Source: Enterobacteriaceae bacterium 89
GTDB taxonomy: Bacteria; Pseudomonadota; Gammaproteobacteria; Enterobacterales; Enterobacteriaceae
Assembly: GCA_014156375.1 (NCBI GenBank)
Contig: RQJH01000002.1
Location: 774,331 to 838,330 of the forward strand
Length of the DNA: 64,000 bases
Direction: 5' to 3'
Under the pieces are notes generated by a model, which saw nothing but the letters and a program-made list of their open reading frames with translations, made no database searches and was not told the DNA's origin. Shown in pieces: positions 53,356 to 62,541 of this stretch; within the stretch, counting starts at the first letter, position 1, and each line of letters begins with the position of its first letter. The translations under genes and the position numbers were made by a program.

Positions 53356-56043
53356 ATGACTGACGAGCCCCTTCGTCCCGACCCTGACCGCCTGCTGGAG
53401 CAAGCCTCCGGCTGGCATCGGGGAAAACTGAAAGTCTTTTTTGGCGCCTGTGCGGGCGTGGGGAAAACCTACGCCATGCTCAGCGAAGCACAGCGCCTGC
53501 GGGCGCAGGGGCTCGACATTCTGATCGGCGTGGTGGAAACCCACGGCCGACAGGAAACCGCCGCCCAGCTTAAAGGGCTGGCGACCCAGCCGCGTAAACG
53601 CATTCACTACCGCGGGCGTCAGGTTGAAGAATTCGATCTCGATGCCGCCCTCGCCCGCCGCCCGGCGCTGATCCTGATGGATGAACTGGCGCATACTAAC
53701 GCACCGGGATCCCGTCATCCCAAGCGCTGGCAGGACGTGGAAGAGCTACTGGAAGCGGGAATCGACGTTTTCACCACCGTTAACGTTCAGCATCTGGAAA
53801 GCCTGAATGACGTGGTGAGCGGCGTGACCGGCATTAAAGTTCGCGAAACCGTCCCCGATCCTTTTTTTGATTCCGCCGATGAAGTGGTGCTGGTGGATTT
53901 GCCTCCGGACGATCTGCGCCAGCGCCTGCATGAAGGCAAAGTCTACATTTCCGGCCAGGCCGAACGCGCCATCGAACATTTTTTCCGTAAAGGCAACCTG
54001 ATTGCCCTGCGTGAACTGGCGTTACGCCGCACCGCTGACCGCGTCGACGACCAGATGCGCGCCTGGCGTGACCGTCAGGGCGAGGAAAAAGTCTGGCACA
54101 CCCGCGACGCCATCCTGCTTTGTGTCGGCCACAGCGGCGGCAATGAAAAGCTGGTGCGCACGGCAGCACGTCTCGCGGCCAAATTTGGCAGCGTCTGGCA
54201 CGCGGTTTATGTTGAAACTCCGGGCCTGCATCGCCTGCCTGAACACCAGCGCCGCAATATTCTGAGCGCTTTAAGACTGGCTCAGGAACTGGGCGCTGAA
54301 ACTGCAACCCTCTCCGATCCGGCTGAAGATAAAGCCATTCTGCGCTACGCTCGCGAGCATAATCTCGGGAAAATTATTATTGGTCGCCGCAGCCAGCGCC
54401 GCTGGTGGAGTCGCGAATCGTTCGCCGACCGCCTGGCGCGACGTGCGCCGGATCTCGACCTGGTGATTGTGGCGCTGGAAGAGAGCCCCGCCAGCCCTTC
54501 CGTTCGCAGTGCCGACAGCCGACCGTGGCTAGACCGCTGGCGCGTTCAGCTACACGGCTGCATCGTCGCCGTGATGCTGTGTGCCTTCATCACCCTGTTT
54601 GCCAGCCACTTCCTGATGGCGTTTGAAGCCGCTAACCTGGTGATGCTCTATCTGTTAGGCGTGGTGATGGTGGCGCTTTTTTACGGGCGCTGGCCGTCGG
54701 TACTTGCCACCGTGGTTAACGTTCTTAGCTTCGACCTGTTCTTTGTCGCCCCGCGCGGCACGCTTGCGGTGTCGGACGTTCAGTATGTGCTGACGTTCGG
54801 CGTAATGCTGACCGTCGGGCTGGTGATCGGTAATCTGACCGCTGGCGTTCGCTATCAGGCCAGAGTTGCACGCTATCGCGAACAGCGCACCCGTCATTTG
54901 TATGAGATGTCCAAAGCGCTCTCAACCGGGCGCAATCAGCAGGATGTCGCGCGAACCAGCGAACAATTTATTCTCTCAACTTTTCAGGCAGCCAGTCAGG
55001 TGCTGCTGCCCAATGACTCAGGAAAACTTACCGCAGTCACTCAGGGTAATGACATTACGCCGTGGGATGAAGCTATCGCCCGCTGGAGCTACGACAAAGG
55101 CCAGCCTGCCGGTGCCGGAACGGACACGTTGCCGGGCGTGCCCTATCTCATCCTGCCGCTGAAAACCGGGCAGAAAACGCATGGTGTGGTGATTGTCGAA
55201 CCCGGAAATCTGCGCCAGCTGATGATCCCGGAACAGCAACGGCTGCTGGAAACCTGCACCCTGCTGGTCGCCAGCGCTCTCGAACGCCTGGCGCTGACCA
55301 CCAGCGAGGAACAATCCCGTCTCACCAGCGAGAGAGAAAGCCTGCGTAACTCACTGCTGGCCGCGTTATCCCACGATCTGCGCACACCGCTCACGGTGCT
55401 GTTCGGGCAGGCGGAGATCCTGACGCTGGACCTGGCCAGCGAAGGTTCAAAACATGCGCCACAGGCGAATGAAATTCGTCAGCACGTGCTGAACACCACC
55501 CGCCTGGTGAATAACCTGCTCGATATGGCCCGCATTCAGTCCGGCGGCTTTAATCTGCGCAAAGAGTGGCTGACGCTGGAAGAAGTGGTAGGCAGCGCCA
55601 TTCGCACCCTGGAGCCGGGCCTCGGCGGGCGGCATATTCAGCTGGAGCTGGGCGAGCCGCTGACGCTGATTCATGTCGATGGCCCGCTGTTTGAACGTGT
55701 GCTCATTAACCTGCTGGAAAACGCGGTGAAGTATGCCGGAAGCTCAGCTATGATCGGTATTTCAGCCCGGCACCTTCCTGAAAAGCTGCAGCTGGAAGTC
55801 TGGGATTCTGGCCCGGGGATCCCGGCTGGTCAGGAACAGGCGATCTTTGCTAAATTCTCACGTGGCCACAAAGAATCTGCTATCCCGGGCGTCGGGCTGG
55901 GGTTAGCCATTTGCGAGGCCATCGTTGAGGTTCACGGCGGTGGACTGTCCGCACACAATCGTCCGCAGGGCGGTGCCAGTTTTATCGTGACGTTGCCGCT
56001 GGAAGCGCCACCCAGGCTGGATGAATTCGAAGAGGAACTGTGA
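53356..56043 (+). CDS. kdpD: Sensor histidine kinase KdpD
   Basis: KdpD senses low K+ and other signals and phosphorylates KdpE. It has 895 residues. The N-terminal KdpD domain has a Walker A motif (FGACAGVGKTYAML, about residues 31-44) and a universal-stress-like domain to about 370. Four membrane helices at about 400-500 and a GAF-like domain follow. The kinase has phospho-His673 in ALSHDLRTPLTVLFG, with N and G boxes in ERVLINLLENAVKYAG and DSGPGIPAGQE. Its stop overlaps the kdpE start by 4 nt. Confidence 0.98.
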   Translation: MTDEPLRPDPDRLLEQASGWHRGKLKVFFGACAGVGKTYAMLSEAQRLRAQGLDILIGVVETHGRQETAAQLKGLATQPRKRIHYRGRQVEEFDLDAALARRPALILMDELAHTNAPGSRHPKRWQDVEELLEAGIDVFTTVNVQHLESLNDVVSGVTGIKVRETVPDPFFDSADEVVLVDLPPDDLRQRLHEGKVYISGQAERAIEHFFRKGNLIALRELALRRTADRVDDQMRAWRDRQGEEKVWHTRDAILLCVGHSGGNEKLVRTAARLAAKFGSVWHAVYVETPGLHRLPEHQRRNILSALRLAQELGAETATLSDPAEDKAILRYAREHNLGKIIIGRRSQRRWWSRESFADRLARRAPDLDLVIVALEESPASPSVRSADSRPWLDRWRVQLHGCIVAVMLCAFITLFASHFLMAFEAANLVMLYLLGVVMVALFYGRWPSVLATVVNVLSFDLFFVAPRGTLAVSDVQYVLTFGVMLTVGLVIGNLTAGVRYQARVARYREQRTRHLYEMSKALSTGRNQQDVARTSEQFILSTFQAASQVLLPNDSGKLTAVTQGNDITPWDEAIARWSYDKGQPAGAGTDTLPGVPYLILPLKTGQKTHGVVIVEPGNLRQLMIPEQQRLLETCTLLVASALERLALTTSEEQSRLTSERESLRNSLLAALSHDLRTPLTVLFGQAEILTLDLASEGSKHAPQANEIRQHVLNTTRLVNNLLDMARIQSGGFNLRKEWLTLEEVVGSAIRTLEPGLGGRHIQLELGEPLTLIHVDGPLFERVLINLLENAVKYAGSSAMIGISARHLPEKLQLEVWDSGPGIPAGQEQAIFAKFSRGHKESAIPGVGLGLAICEAIVEVHGGGLSAHNRPQGGASFIVTLPLEAPPRLDEFEEEL

Positions 56044-56717
56044 TTAACGTATTGATCGTGGAAGATGAACAAGCGATTCGTCGGTTTGTCCGCAGTGCGC
56101 TGGAAGGCGACGGTCTGCGCGTGTTTGAAGCGGATACGCTCCAGCGTGGTCTGCTGGAAGCCGCCACGCGTAAGCCGGATTTGGTGATCCTCGATCTCGG
56201 CCTGCCCGACGGCGACGGCATTGAGTTTATCCGGGATTTCCGTCAGTGGAGCCAGGTCCCGGTTATCGTGCTTTCGGCACGCGTGGAGGAAACCGATAAA
56301 ATTACCGCGCTGGATGCCGGGGCCGATGATTATCTCAGCAAACCTTTTGGCATTGGTGAACTCCAGGCCCGCCTGCGCGTGGCGCTGCGTCGTCACGGCA
56401 GCGCGGAGCAAAGCCAGCCGGTAGTTTCGTTTTCAGATATCCAGGTTGATATTGCCAATCGCCGCATTTTACGCGGTACAGAAGAGATCCACCTTACTCC
56501 CATTGAGTTTCGTCTGCTGGCGGTGCTGCTGAATAACCACGGCAAGGTTTTAACCCAACGCCAGCTACTCAGCCAGGTATGGGGACCCAATGCGGTTGAA
56601 CATAGCCACTATTTGCGTATTTATATGGGACACCTGCGGCAGAAGCTGGAAGTCGATCCCGCGCGCCCTCAGCATTTATTAACAGAAACGGGCATCGGTT
56701 ATAGGTTCGTTTCATAA
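56040..56717 (+). CDS. kdpE: Response regulator KdpE
   Basis: KdpE is an OmpR-family regulator that activates kdpFABC. It has 225 residues from a GTG start overlapping kdpD. The receiver domain (1-115) has phospho-Asp52 in VILDLGLPDGDG, with VLSARVEETDKITALDAGAD and the conserved Lys in DYLSKPFG. The winged-helix DNA-binding domain (about 125-225) carries HLTPIEFRLLAVLLNNHGKV. The kdpFABCDE genes are contiguous. Confidence 0.98.
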   Translation: MINVLIVEDEQAIRRFVRSALEGDGLRVFEADTLQRGLLEAATRKPDLVILDLGLPDGDGIEFIRDFRQWSQVPVIVLSARVEETDKITALDAGADDYLSKPFGIGELQARLRVALRRHGSAEQSQPVVSFSDIQVDIANRRILRGTEEIHLTPIEFRLLAVLLNNHGKVLTQRQLLSQVWGPNAVEHSHYLRIYMGHLRQKLEVDPARPQHLLTETGIGYRFVS

Positions 56718-56753
56718 CTGTTTATCTTAATGCCCATTTCCGCATCTATATTT

Positions 56754-56781
56754 AAAGTCAGAGATTCTGACTTTATTTTTT
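56754..56781 (+). terminator. Terminator of the kdp operon
   Basis: The 9-bp stem aaagtcaga/tctgacttt with a 3-nt loop is followed by ATTTTTT. It lies 36 nt after the kdpE stop. Confidence 0.88.
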
Positions 56782-56990
56782 CATCTTGCTTATTATTAAG
56801 CTGACCTCCGCTGCGCTGTACGCCCTTTTCCCTACAACAAAAAATAATATCTGACCGGCTATATTAACAATCGACATCCGTACAAAAAGTTGACTGCAAT
56901 TGCTAATAATGAACGATGGCAGACGCCAAAAGACGCCATACACTTAATATAAATATGCCGTCCGGTGTATTTTAAATAGGGGTCTTTACT

Positions 56991-57866
56991 ATGAGCTCTC
57001 TAAACATGAGTCACCTTAGCACTATTGCGATGGCGGTCATGCTCGCCAGTTCGCTTTCTGCTTGTAGTGATAATTCCAGCAAATTACCCAACACGGTGAA
57101 ATGCGCCCCGCAATATGACTGTACTGGGCAAAGCCCCAATATAAACGGCACCAGCACTTCTGCCCTTTCCGGTAATTCCACAGGCAGCACGACAAGCTCT
57201 GGCGGCCTCGGAACTTCCGGTAGCAGTACCGCAAGTTCTGGCAATACCGCCGCTGGTAGCAGTGGCTCCACTGGTGGCGCTACCGCCAGTAACGGCGGTT
57301 CGTCAGGAGGAACTTCAGGCTCCGGTGGCAGTTCCACAGGCAGCGGTGGATCTTCTGGTGGAACATCGGGCTCTGGCGGCACCTCCTCTGGCAGCGGAGG
57401 CTCGTCTGGTGGGACATCAGGCTCTGGCGGCAGCTCCTCTGGTGGAACATCAGGCTCTGGTGGCGTCTCCGCTGGTGTCGGGGGCTCAGTCGGTGCCTCG
57501 ACGGGCTCCGGTGGTGTTTCTGCTGGCGCAGGCGTAGGTGCCGGTGCTTCTACTGGTTCCAGCGGGACTTCCGCTGGCGCAGGTGCCGGAGTGGGTGCTT
57601 CAACGGGCTCCAGCGGGACCTCTGCTGGTGCTGGTGTAGGTGCCGGTGCTTCTACAGGTTCCAGCGGAACTTCCGCTGGCGCGGGTGCTGGCGTCGGCGC
57701 CTCGACGGGATCCAGTGGAACTTCCGTCGGCGCAGGTGTTGGCCTTGGTGCCTCAACGGGGTCCAGCGGAACTTCCGTCGGCCTGGGTGCCGGAGTCTCC
57801 CTGGGTGGCACATCTGTTGGCGCAGGTGTTGGTGCGGGTCTTGGGGGGAAAGGCAAATCTCGCTAA
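56991..57866 (+). CDS. Gly/Ser/Ala-rich repeat lipoprotein of unknown function
   Basis: I do not recognise this gene by name. It codes for 291 residues. The lipobox LSAC puts the lipidated Cys at residue 25, followed by Ser, which suggests the outer membrane. A short part with two Cys (VKCAPQYDCTGQ) follows. The rest is almost only Gly, Ser, Ala, Thr and Val. From about residue 102 to 269 it follows a 17-residue period: three GGSSGGTSGSGG-type units and then six GASTGSSGTSAGAG-type units (168-269). It is convergent with a fimbrial operon and shares a hairpin with it. A surface or fimbria-linked role is a guess from position. Confidence 0.8.
   Translation: MSSLNMSHLSTIAMAVMLASSLSACSDNSSKLPNTVKCAPQYDCTGQSPNINGTSTSALSGNSTGSTTSSGGLGTSGSSTASSGNTAAGSSGSTGGATASNGGSSGGTSGSGGSSTGSGGSSGGTSGSGGTSSGSGGSSGGTSGSGGSSSGGTSGSGGVSAGVGGSVGASTGSGGVSAGAGVGAGASTGSSGTSAGAGAGVGASTGSSGTSAGAGVGAGASTGSSGTSAGAGAGVGASTGSSGTSVGAGVGLGASTGSSGTSVGLGAGVSLGGTSVGAGVGAGLGGKGKSR
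57492..57797 (+). repeat. Six tandem 51-bp coding repeats
   Basis: Six in-frame copies of a 17-codon unit beginning GASTGS. The units alternate between AGAGAGV and AGAGVGA-type endings, then end with VGAGVGL and VGLGAGV. The copies are similar enough to change number by slipped-strand events. Upstream units (about 57294-57440) keep the same 51-bp period with a different consensus. Confidence 0.85.
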
Positions 57867-57898
57867 TGTTATTTTCTGACCAGTCAGGCACGACGTTA

Positions 57899-57928
57899 AT
57901 CGCTCCCGTCAGTTTTGATGGGAGCGAT
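57899..57928. terminator. Hairpin between the lipoprotein gene and the fimbrial operon
   Basis: The 9-bp stem atcgctccc/gggagcgat with a 12-nt inner part lies between two convergent genes. It has no long T-run, so it is a weak or shared terminator. Confidence 0.55.
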
Positions 57929-57945
57929 ATCGGCATTGCCCCATA

Positions 57946-58914
57946 TTAATAGGTCACATTAATCGTCACCGTATCAGTATAAGTATCTGGTATATGGTTG
58001 GTGCTGGGGACGGTGCCATAAACGGTATAAGCCACCGTTGAACCCGTACCGGTTCCCGCCACCGTATTTTGCGCCGTATTCCCCCATGCCGTACCGGATG
58101 GTCCTGTCGTTGAGCTTAGCTGATACGGGACGGTATCCGTATTGCTTCCGGTTCCCTTCATCACCCCGCTGCCAGCCGTGTTGCTATTGGAAGGAATCAG
58201 CCCGATGCTGTAAGGCGTATTATTGGAACAGGCCACGCCAAGAGTATTGAACGAGGTGACGTTGGTCAGACTGGCATTCACGCTGCCGAAGCTGACGTTA
58301 TTGGCATAGCTGACGTTGCATTGCTTGACCACCGTCGCCGTGACGTTGAACGGGAAAGTGGCAGCGACAGTGGAGCCACAGGAGGTGGGAGGAGCCAGTG
58401 CCCCAATGTTTATGGTGACGAAGGCAGTGGCGGCAGTATAGCTATCCTGAAAAGGGCCTGGCACCGGCGCACTTTGTGGCGTGGGAACCTGAGCATAGAC
58501 GGTTAAACTTCCCGTCACCGGAGTCAGGCTGAGTAGCGTAAGTGATAGCGTTGGAAAGGTCGTTCCGCTCTGGTACTGACTTCCCCACACATTGGTATGG
58601 TTAGCATCCTGATACAGCTGGTAGTTCAGGGTGCTGGGCGGTGGCCCGGCAGAGGACATGGTCCGGGGGGAAATCGAGCCGCTTACCGTCGAGTTACCGA
58701 TGTTAAAGCACACGTAGATCCCCGCCAGCACGTCGCCCAGCTCTTTGGCACAGGAATAGTTAAAGGTCATTTGGGTTGTCGGCCCGGTCGTCGCGAGTGG
58801 GTTCACGGAGGCAAAATTGACCGTCGAGACGTTGCTGACCGAACAGGTCACCGCATGGCTGATACCCGGTGATAGCAGCAGCGCTGCCAGTAATAACCAA
58901 AGCTTTACTCTCAT
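57946..58914 (-). CDS. Spore coat U domain fimbrial tip protein
   Basis: A 322-residue secreted protein with a signal peptide at about 1-21 (ending GISHA before VTCSVSNV). Two spore-coat-U (SCPU) domains are present, about 22-165 and 172-322. Each starts with a CSV/CNVS motif after a Cys. The second has YSIGLIPSNSNTAGSGVMKG and ends PDTYTDTVTINVTY. In sigma-type (archaic, Csu-like) chaperone-usher systems, the last gene of the operon with two such domains is the tip adhesin. It starts 30 nt after the usher gene. Confidence 0.88.
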   Translation of the reverse strand: MRVKLWLLLAALLLSPGISHAVTCSVSNVSTVNFASVNPLATTGPTTQMTFNYSCAKELGDVLAGIYVCFNIGNSTVSGSISPRTMSSAGPPPSTLNYQLYQDANHTNVWGSQYQSGTTFPTLSLTLLSLTPVTGSLTVYAQVPTPQSAPVPGPFQDSYTAATAFVTINIGALAPPTSCGSTVAATFPFNVTATVVKQCNVSYANNVSFGSVNASLTNVTSFNTLGVACSNNTPYSIGLIPSNSNTAGSGVMKGTGSNTDTVPYQLSSTTGPSGTAWGNTAQNTVAGTGTGSTVAYTVYGTVPSTNHIPDTYTDTVTINVTY

Positions 58915-58944
58915 CCGTCTGCTCCTGTCCTGAAAATGGCCGCC

Positions 58945-61308
58945 CTACTTACACACCAGCGGGCCAATACGCGCAATATCTTTTGTTTTTTCCGGGAAAT
59001 CGAACTGTACGCTACAGGCGCCTGTTGCCGTGGAAACCTGCAGCTGATTATGGACTTCGAGAGCATCAAAATAGGTCATCCCATCGAAGCCCACTTCCGA
59101 GGATTGCCGCGTGCCACCGCTTAAAGTAGCGGTGCTACCCTGCGGGATCACCCGACCGCGTTCATCCACCAGAATCACCATCGCCGCGCGGACTGGAGTG
59201 ATACCAAAGCTTACCAGCGCGCCAGAGCGGTCCGCCGGAGTGGCGTTGGCGGTGACGCTGCTGATACGCATATTGGCAGGCAGATTCATCGGGTTGATGC
59301 TTATCTCGTTCTTTTGATAGCTGTTGAGCTGAGTCACCAGCAGCAGCCCCTGAGAATCACTCACCCCCACCTGATTGTTCTGTAACATCACAGGCACGCC
59401 CGGAATACCGTCCGTTGAAACGACGGCAAAGCCGTTGTTTATCTGACGTGCGGCAAACAATCCACCGCCCATCATCACCACCGATCCCGTTGCTCCTGCG
59501 TAACCGTATTGGTTATCCGGTACGCTGTTGAAACCGGTGTAAACCTTGCCGTAGCTCCCCAGATAGCCCACTTCTCCCTGACCACTCTGATCGGATCGCT
59601 GTTGGCTGGCGGCGATGTTCCAGCCTAAACCGCCCTCGGAAGGCGGCGTGCGACTGGCATTGACCTGATAGCCCATTTCATCATTGGTGCGCTGAATGGT
59701 GCTACTGGCGCTGATGTTGCCGCTGGTCGTCACCGTCAGCATCAGATACACGCTGCTGTCCCGGCTGTCGTCAACGTTCTGGTTGAAGCTGGCATTGATA
59801 AAGACGTTGTCGGTGAGGGCTTTGAACCAGCTGGCGTTGGCATAGCGCACCGAAGATTGCTGTGGATAGCGAAACTGCAGATAGCTAAGGCTGAAATTAC
59901 CCGCCGTTCCCAGGTTATAACCCACCACGGTGCTGCTGCTGAGCGCGGGTGGCGGCTGGCCGTAGTGCGTGGCGACGTCGTGATAATCTCCGGAAGTGCC
60001 GACAGTGTTGGTACTGAAGCTGAATCGTTCTCCGCTCCAGCGATAGCCAAGGCCGTACTGAAAACCGTTTTCTCCCGCATCGGTACTCATCGCCAGCGAG
60101 GTAGAAACGGTGCCGATCAGACCGTCGGGGATCCAGTCACTGCCGACTCCGCCGTTCATCAGACTGTCGCTGGCTTCAGCATGAGCGCTGGTGGTGAGTG
60201 AATTGCTGATACCGCGCCGCCAGGTCGCGCTCAGCGCCGGGGAGCTCGCGTAATCAAATGACGAATAACCATAGTTTTCCCTGACCACGCCGAGTTCTGC
60301 TGACCAGGAAGTTAGCCCCTCGCGCAGCAGCTGCTGATCGTTGTAGAACGAAAAACTCTGCACCGAGGTTCTGCCAAGAGCATCGGTCATCGTCACCTGG
60401 GCATTCCCCGCCCCGTTAATGTTCGGCATGGTGTTGATCTGGAAGCTACCCGCCGGCACTTCACCGTTGTACGACTTCACCCCGTTAACGTAGAGCTCAA
60501 CGCTTGAAGGCAACGTCGCAGAGCCGAGGAACGCCGGAAGAGGCGTGGTTGGCATGTACGGCTTGAGGCTGAAATCGGTGCCTACCTGGATCCCCGCGAT
60601 GCGAGTCGGACGCGACCACGAGAGCGAGCTGGTCAGGGTATCACCCAACGTGAGCGCCAGCATTTTATCGGGAAACGACGAGCGCCAGCTGGTATCAAGG
60701 TGGCTGAACTGATTGTCGGCATCTTTCTCCGTTGAATACTGACTTAGCTGAGTCGAACTCAGCACCCCCGCGGAGTTAAAAGCCCGCAGTTCGCTGAAGG
60801 TATTCACACTGCTGTATTTGCCCTGCTGGGTATAGAGATCGTAATTGAGCAGCGCCCCGCGCGAAGTATTGACCTCCGGGTTAGCCTCGTTCAACTCGTT
60901 GATTTGCGTGGTTGCAACATCGAGGGTTTCCAGCGGTGCAGACAGCGCCAGCGTTTGCTGCTGAGCGTCATAATCCACCTTCAGCTGAGGCAGATCGTTG
61001 AGGCAGACTGGCTTCGTCGTCTCTTCCGGCACGCGTAATCCCAGCTGGCGCAGGGTTTTTGCGCTGCCGTAGAGCTTGCCATCGGCGTAGCCCAGGTGAA
61101 CCAGCCCCACTGGATTTCCATTCAGAGTAACGTCAAGGTACAAATCGCTACCAACAAGCGGCGTGGTATCACTTATGGCCACATTTTGTGGCGTGTTATT
61201 GCTGATACCCTGCGCCGCTGCCATTCCCGATATGAAGACTCCATTGAGCAAAATAATTTTCACCAGACATGATGGCCATTCAGAGGTTCTGTTCTGTTTT
61301 TTGACCAT
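58945..61308 (-). CDS. Fimbrial outer-membrane usher, sigma (archaic) type
   Basis: An outer-membrane usher of 787 residues, which secretes and assembles fimbrial subunits. The signal sequence is about 1-33. The N-terminal domain (about 40-140) recognises chaperone-subunit complexes. A 24-strand barrel follows, with the plug in the middle and motifs such as PTPLPAFLGSATLPSSVELYVNG (shown in part: SSVELYVNGVKSYNGEVPAG). The C-terminal domain ends with a Cys pair (TGACSVQF and GPLVCK). It overlaps the chaperone gene by 29 nt, so translation is probably coupled. Confidence 0.9.
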   Translation of the reverse strand: MVKKQNRTSEWPSCLVKIILLNGVFISGMAAAQGISNNTPQNVAISDTTPLVGSDLYLDVTLNGNPVGLVHLGYADGKLYGSAKTLRQLGLRVPEETTKPVCLNDLPQLKVDYDAQQQTLALSAPLETLDVATTQINELNEANPEVNTSRGALLNYDLYTQQGKYSSVNTFSELRAFNSAGVLSSTQLSQYSTEKDADNQFSHLDTSWRSSFPDKMLALTLGDTLTSSLSWSRPTRIAGIQVGTDFSLKPYMPTTPLPAFLGSATLPSSVELYVNGVKSYNGEVPAGSFQINTMPNINGAGNAQVTMTDALGRTSVQSFSFYNDQQLLREGLTSWSAELGVVRENYGYSSFDYASSPALSATWRRGISNSLTTSAHAEASDSLMNGGVGSDWIPDGLIGTVSTSLAMSTDAGENGFQYGLGYRWSGERFSFSTNTVGTSGDYHDVATHYGQPPPALSSSTVVGYNLGTAGNFSLSYLQFRYPQQSSVRYANASWFKALTDNVFINASFNQNVDDSRDSSVYLMLTVTTSGNISASSTIQRTNDEMGYQVNASRTPPSEGGLGWNIAASQQRSDQSGQGEVGYLGSYGKVYTGFNSVPDNQYGYAGATGSVVMMGGGLFAARQINNGFAVVSTDGIPGVPVMLQNNQVGVSDSQGLLLVTQLNSYQKNEISINPMNLPANMRISSVTANATPADRSGALVSFGITPVRAAMVILVDERGRVIPQGSTATLSGGTRQSSEVGFDGMTYFDALEVHNQLQVSTATGACSVQFDFPEKTKDIARIGPLVCK

Positions 61309-62005
61309 TAATCATTACTTCAACTTTCCCACCGCGCTGGACATCACCGGCAGCCGCCGGAATGATCCATCGCATCGTTGAACCCGGGAGAACATACCCC
61401 AGCAGTCCTGGCGAAATGACCTTACGCGCACCGCTGCCGTTCACAAAAGTCGCTTCGGCGAGCTGCGCGTGAGTGGTTCCCTGATTGTTGACTTCGATAA
61501 ATGCCCTGTCGTCAGCCTGCACCAGCCGCCATTGCAGCCTCGGTTCAGCTCCTATCAAACCCGCTGGCTGAACAAAGACCGGCACGGAGTAGCGCATCAC
61601 AAACTGGATCTGATTCCTGGCGGGTTTCGCCGGGGGAAGTTCGTCGACGGACAGACGCCAGGCATCTTCCGTATTGCTAGCGGTTGGACCGGTACGGATC
61701 ACGCGCACCAGCTGCTTCTGGCCGGGAGCCAGTGACAGCATCGGCGGGCTGATAACCAGCCCCTGAGCGTCGGCGAGCTTGTCGCTGTAGCCGCTTTGCG
61801 TCCAGCGCCAAACCCGCACCTGCGCATTCAGCGGGGTGCCGCCTTCGTTGCTAAGCCAGATCCCATCGGCGTTTTGCGTCGCCTGCAAAGTTAACGTCAC
61901 CGGGGATATCTGCAAGCCGCCAGCCAGCGCGGGGCTAACGGCGCAGGCAGTGGCAGACAGACACGCCAGGGCGTATTGCCGAATAACACGCAATGTTGAT
62001 TTCAT
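61280..62005 (-). CDS. Periplasmic fimbrial chaperone, sigma type
   Basis: A PapD-like chaperone of 241 residues with a signal peptide of about 1-28 (ending SPALA before GGLQIS). Domain 1 has LQISPVTLTLQATQNADGIW and SLAPGQKQLVRVIRTG, the usual site for the subunit-binding Arg/Lys region. NQIQFVMRYSVPVFVQPAG is the G1 strand. It donates a strand to the spore-coat-U type subunit before handing it to the usher. AGGGGTAGGG lies before the ATG. It is 14 nt downstream of the subunit gene. Confidence 0.9.
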   Translation of the reverse strand: MKSTLRVIRQYALACLSATACAVSPALAGGLQISPVTLTLQATQNADGIWLSNEGGTPLNAQVRVWRWTQSGYSDKLADAQGLVISPPMLSLAPGQKQLVRVIRTGPTASNTEDAWRLSVDELPPAKPARNQIQFVMRYSVPVFVQPAGLIGAEPRLQWRLVQADDRAFIEVNNQGTTHAQLAEATFVNGSGARKVISPGLLGYVLPGSTMRWIIPAAAGDVQRGGKVEVMINGQKTEQNL

Positions 62006-62019
62006 CCCTACCCCTGACG

Positions 62020-62541
62020 TCAGTAGTTAACGTTCACTGTCACCGTATCGGCATAGCTATCTGGGGTGAAGCTGGCGCTGGCCGCCGTGGCGTACACGGT
62101 CAGAGTCTGAGCCGCTCCGGTTCCGACCCCTCCTACCCCGTTCCCGACGACAAGGGCAGTTGCGGTGTTCCCCCAGACAGGGCCGGTGGCGCTGGTCTGG
62201 TTCAGCTGATAGGGGACTTTATCGGTATTGGTGACGGGGTTAGTCGAGGAGGCCATGGTACCGGCCCCGAGGGTATTACTGTTTGAAGGCGAAAGGCCGA
62301 TAAAATAGGGCGTGGTTTTAGAGCAGGTGACCGAAATGGTGTTATTGCCGGTGGTATTGGTCGCCGTGGAGTTGACCGAGCCCAGGTTGATATTGGAACC
62401 CGAGCCAGCGGTAACCGTGCAGGCTTTCAGGATGGTGATCAAAACCTGGAATGTTCCATTTGCTACCGCCGCATTAGCCGTGGGAATAAAAGCCAGGGCC
62501 ATGCTGGATAAAATTAAGCGTGAGTAAATATTAGCTCTCAT
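62020..62541 (-). CDS. Spore coat U domain major fimbrial subunit
   Basis: A 173-residue secreted SCPU-domain protein with a signal peptide at about 1-24 (ending TANA before AVANGTFQ). The mature N-terminus gives a donor-strand extension (GTFQVLITILKAC). Two Cys (KACTVTAG, SVTCSKTT) form the domain disulfide. TPYFIGLSPSNSNTLGAG and the ending DSYADTVTVNVNY are family marks shared with the tip protein. It is the first gene of a subunit-chaperone-usher-tip operon. AAGGA lies just upstream of the start. Confidence 0.9.
   Translation of the reverse strand: MRANIYSRLILSSMALAFIPTANAAVANGTFQVLITILKACTVTAGSGSNINLGSVNSTATNTTGNNTISVTCSKTTPYFIGLSPSNSNTLGAGTMASSTNPVTNTDKVPYQLNQTSATGPVWGNTATALVVGNGVGGVGTGAAQTLTVYATAASASFTPDSYADTVTVNVNY

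Noticed and set aside
57294-57797. Regular repeats considered as a CRISPR array
   Set aside because: The repeats are adjacent, in frame, with no unique spacers and no cas genes nearby.
57011-57856. A 281-codon Pro-rich frame on the minus strand opposite the repeat lipoprotein
   Set aside because: It mirrors the GGN/TCN codons of the real gene and has no start signals. The plus strand has a lipobox and ribosome site.
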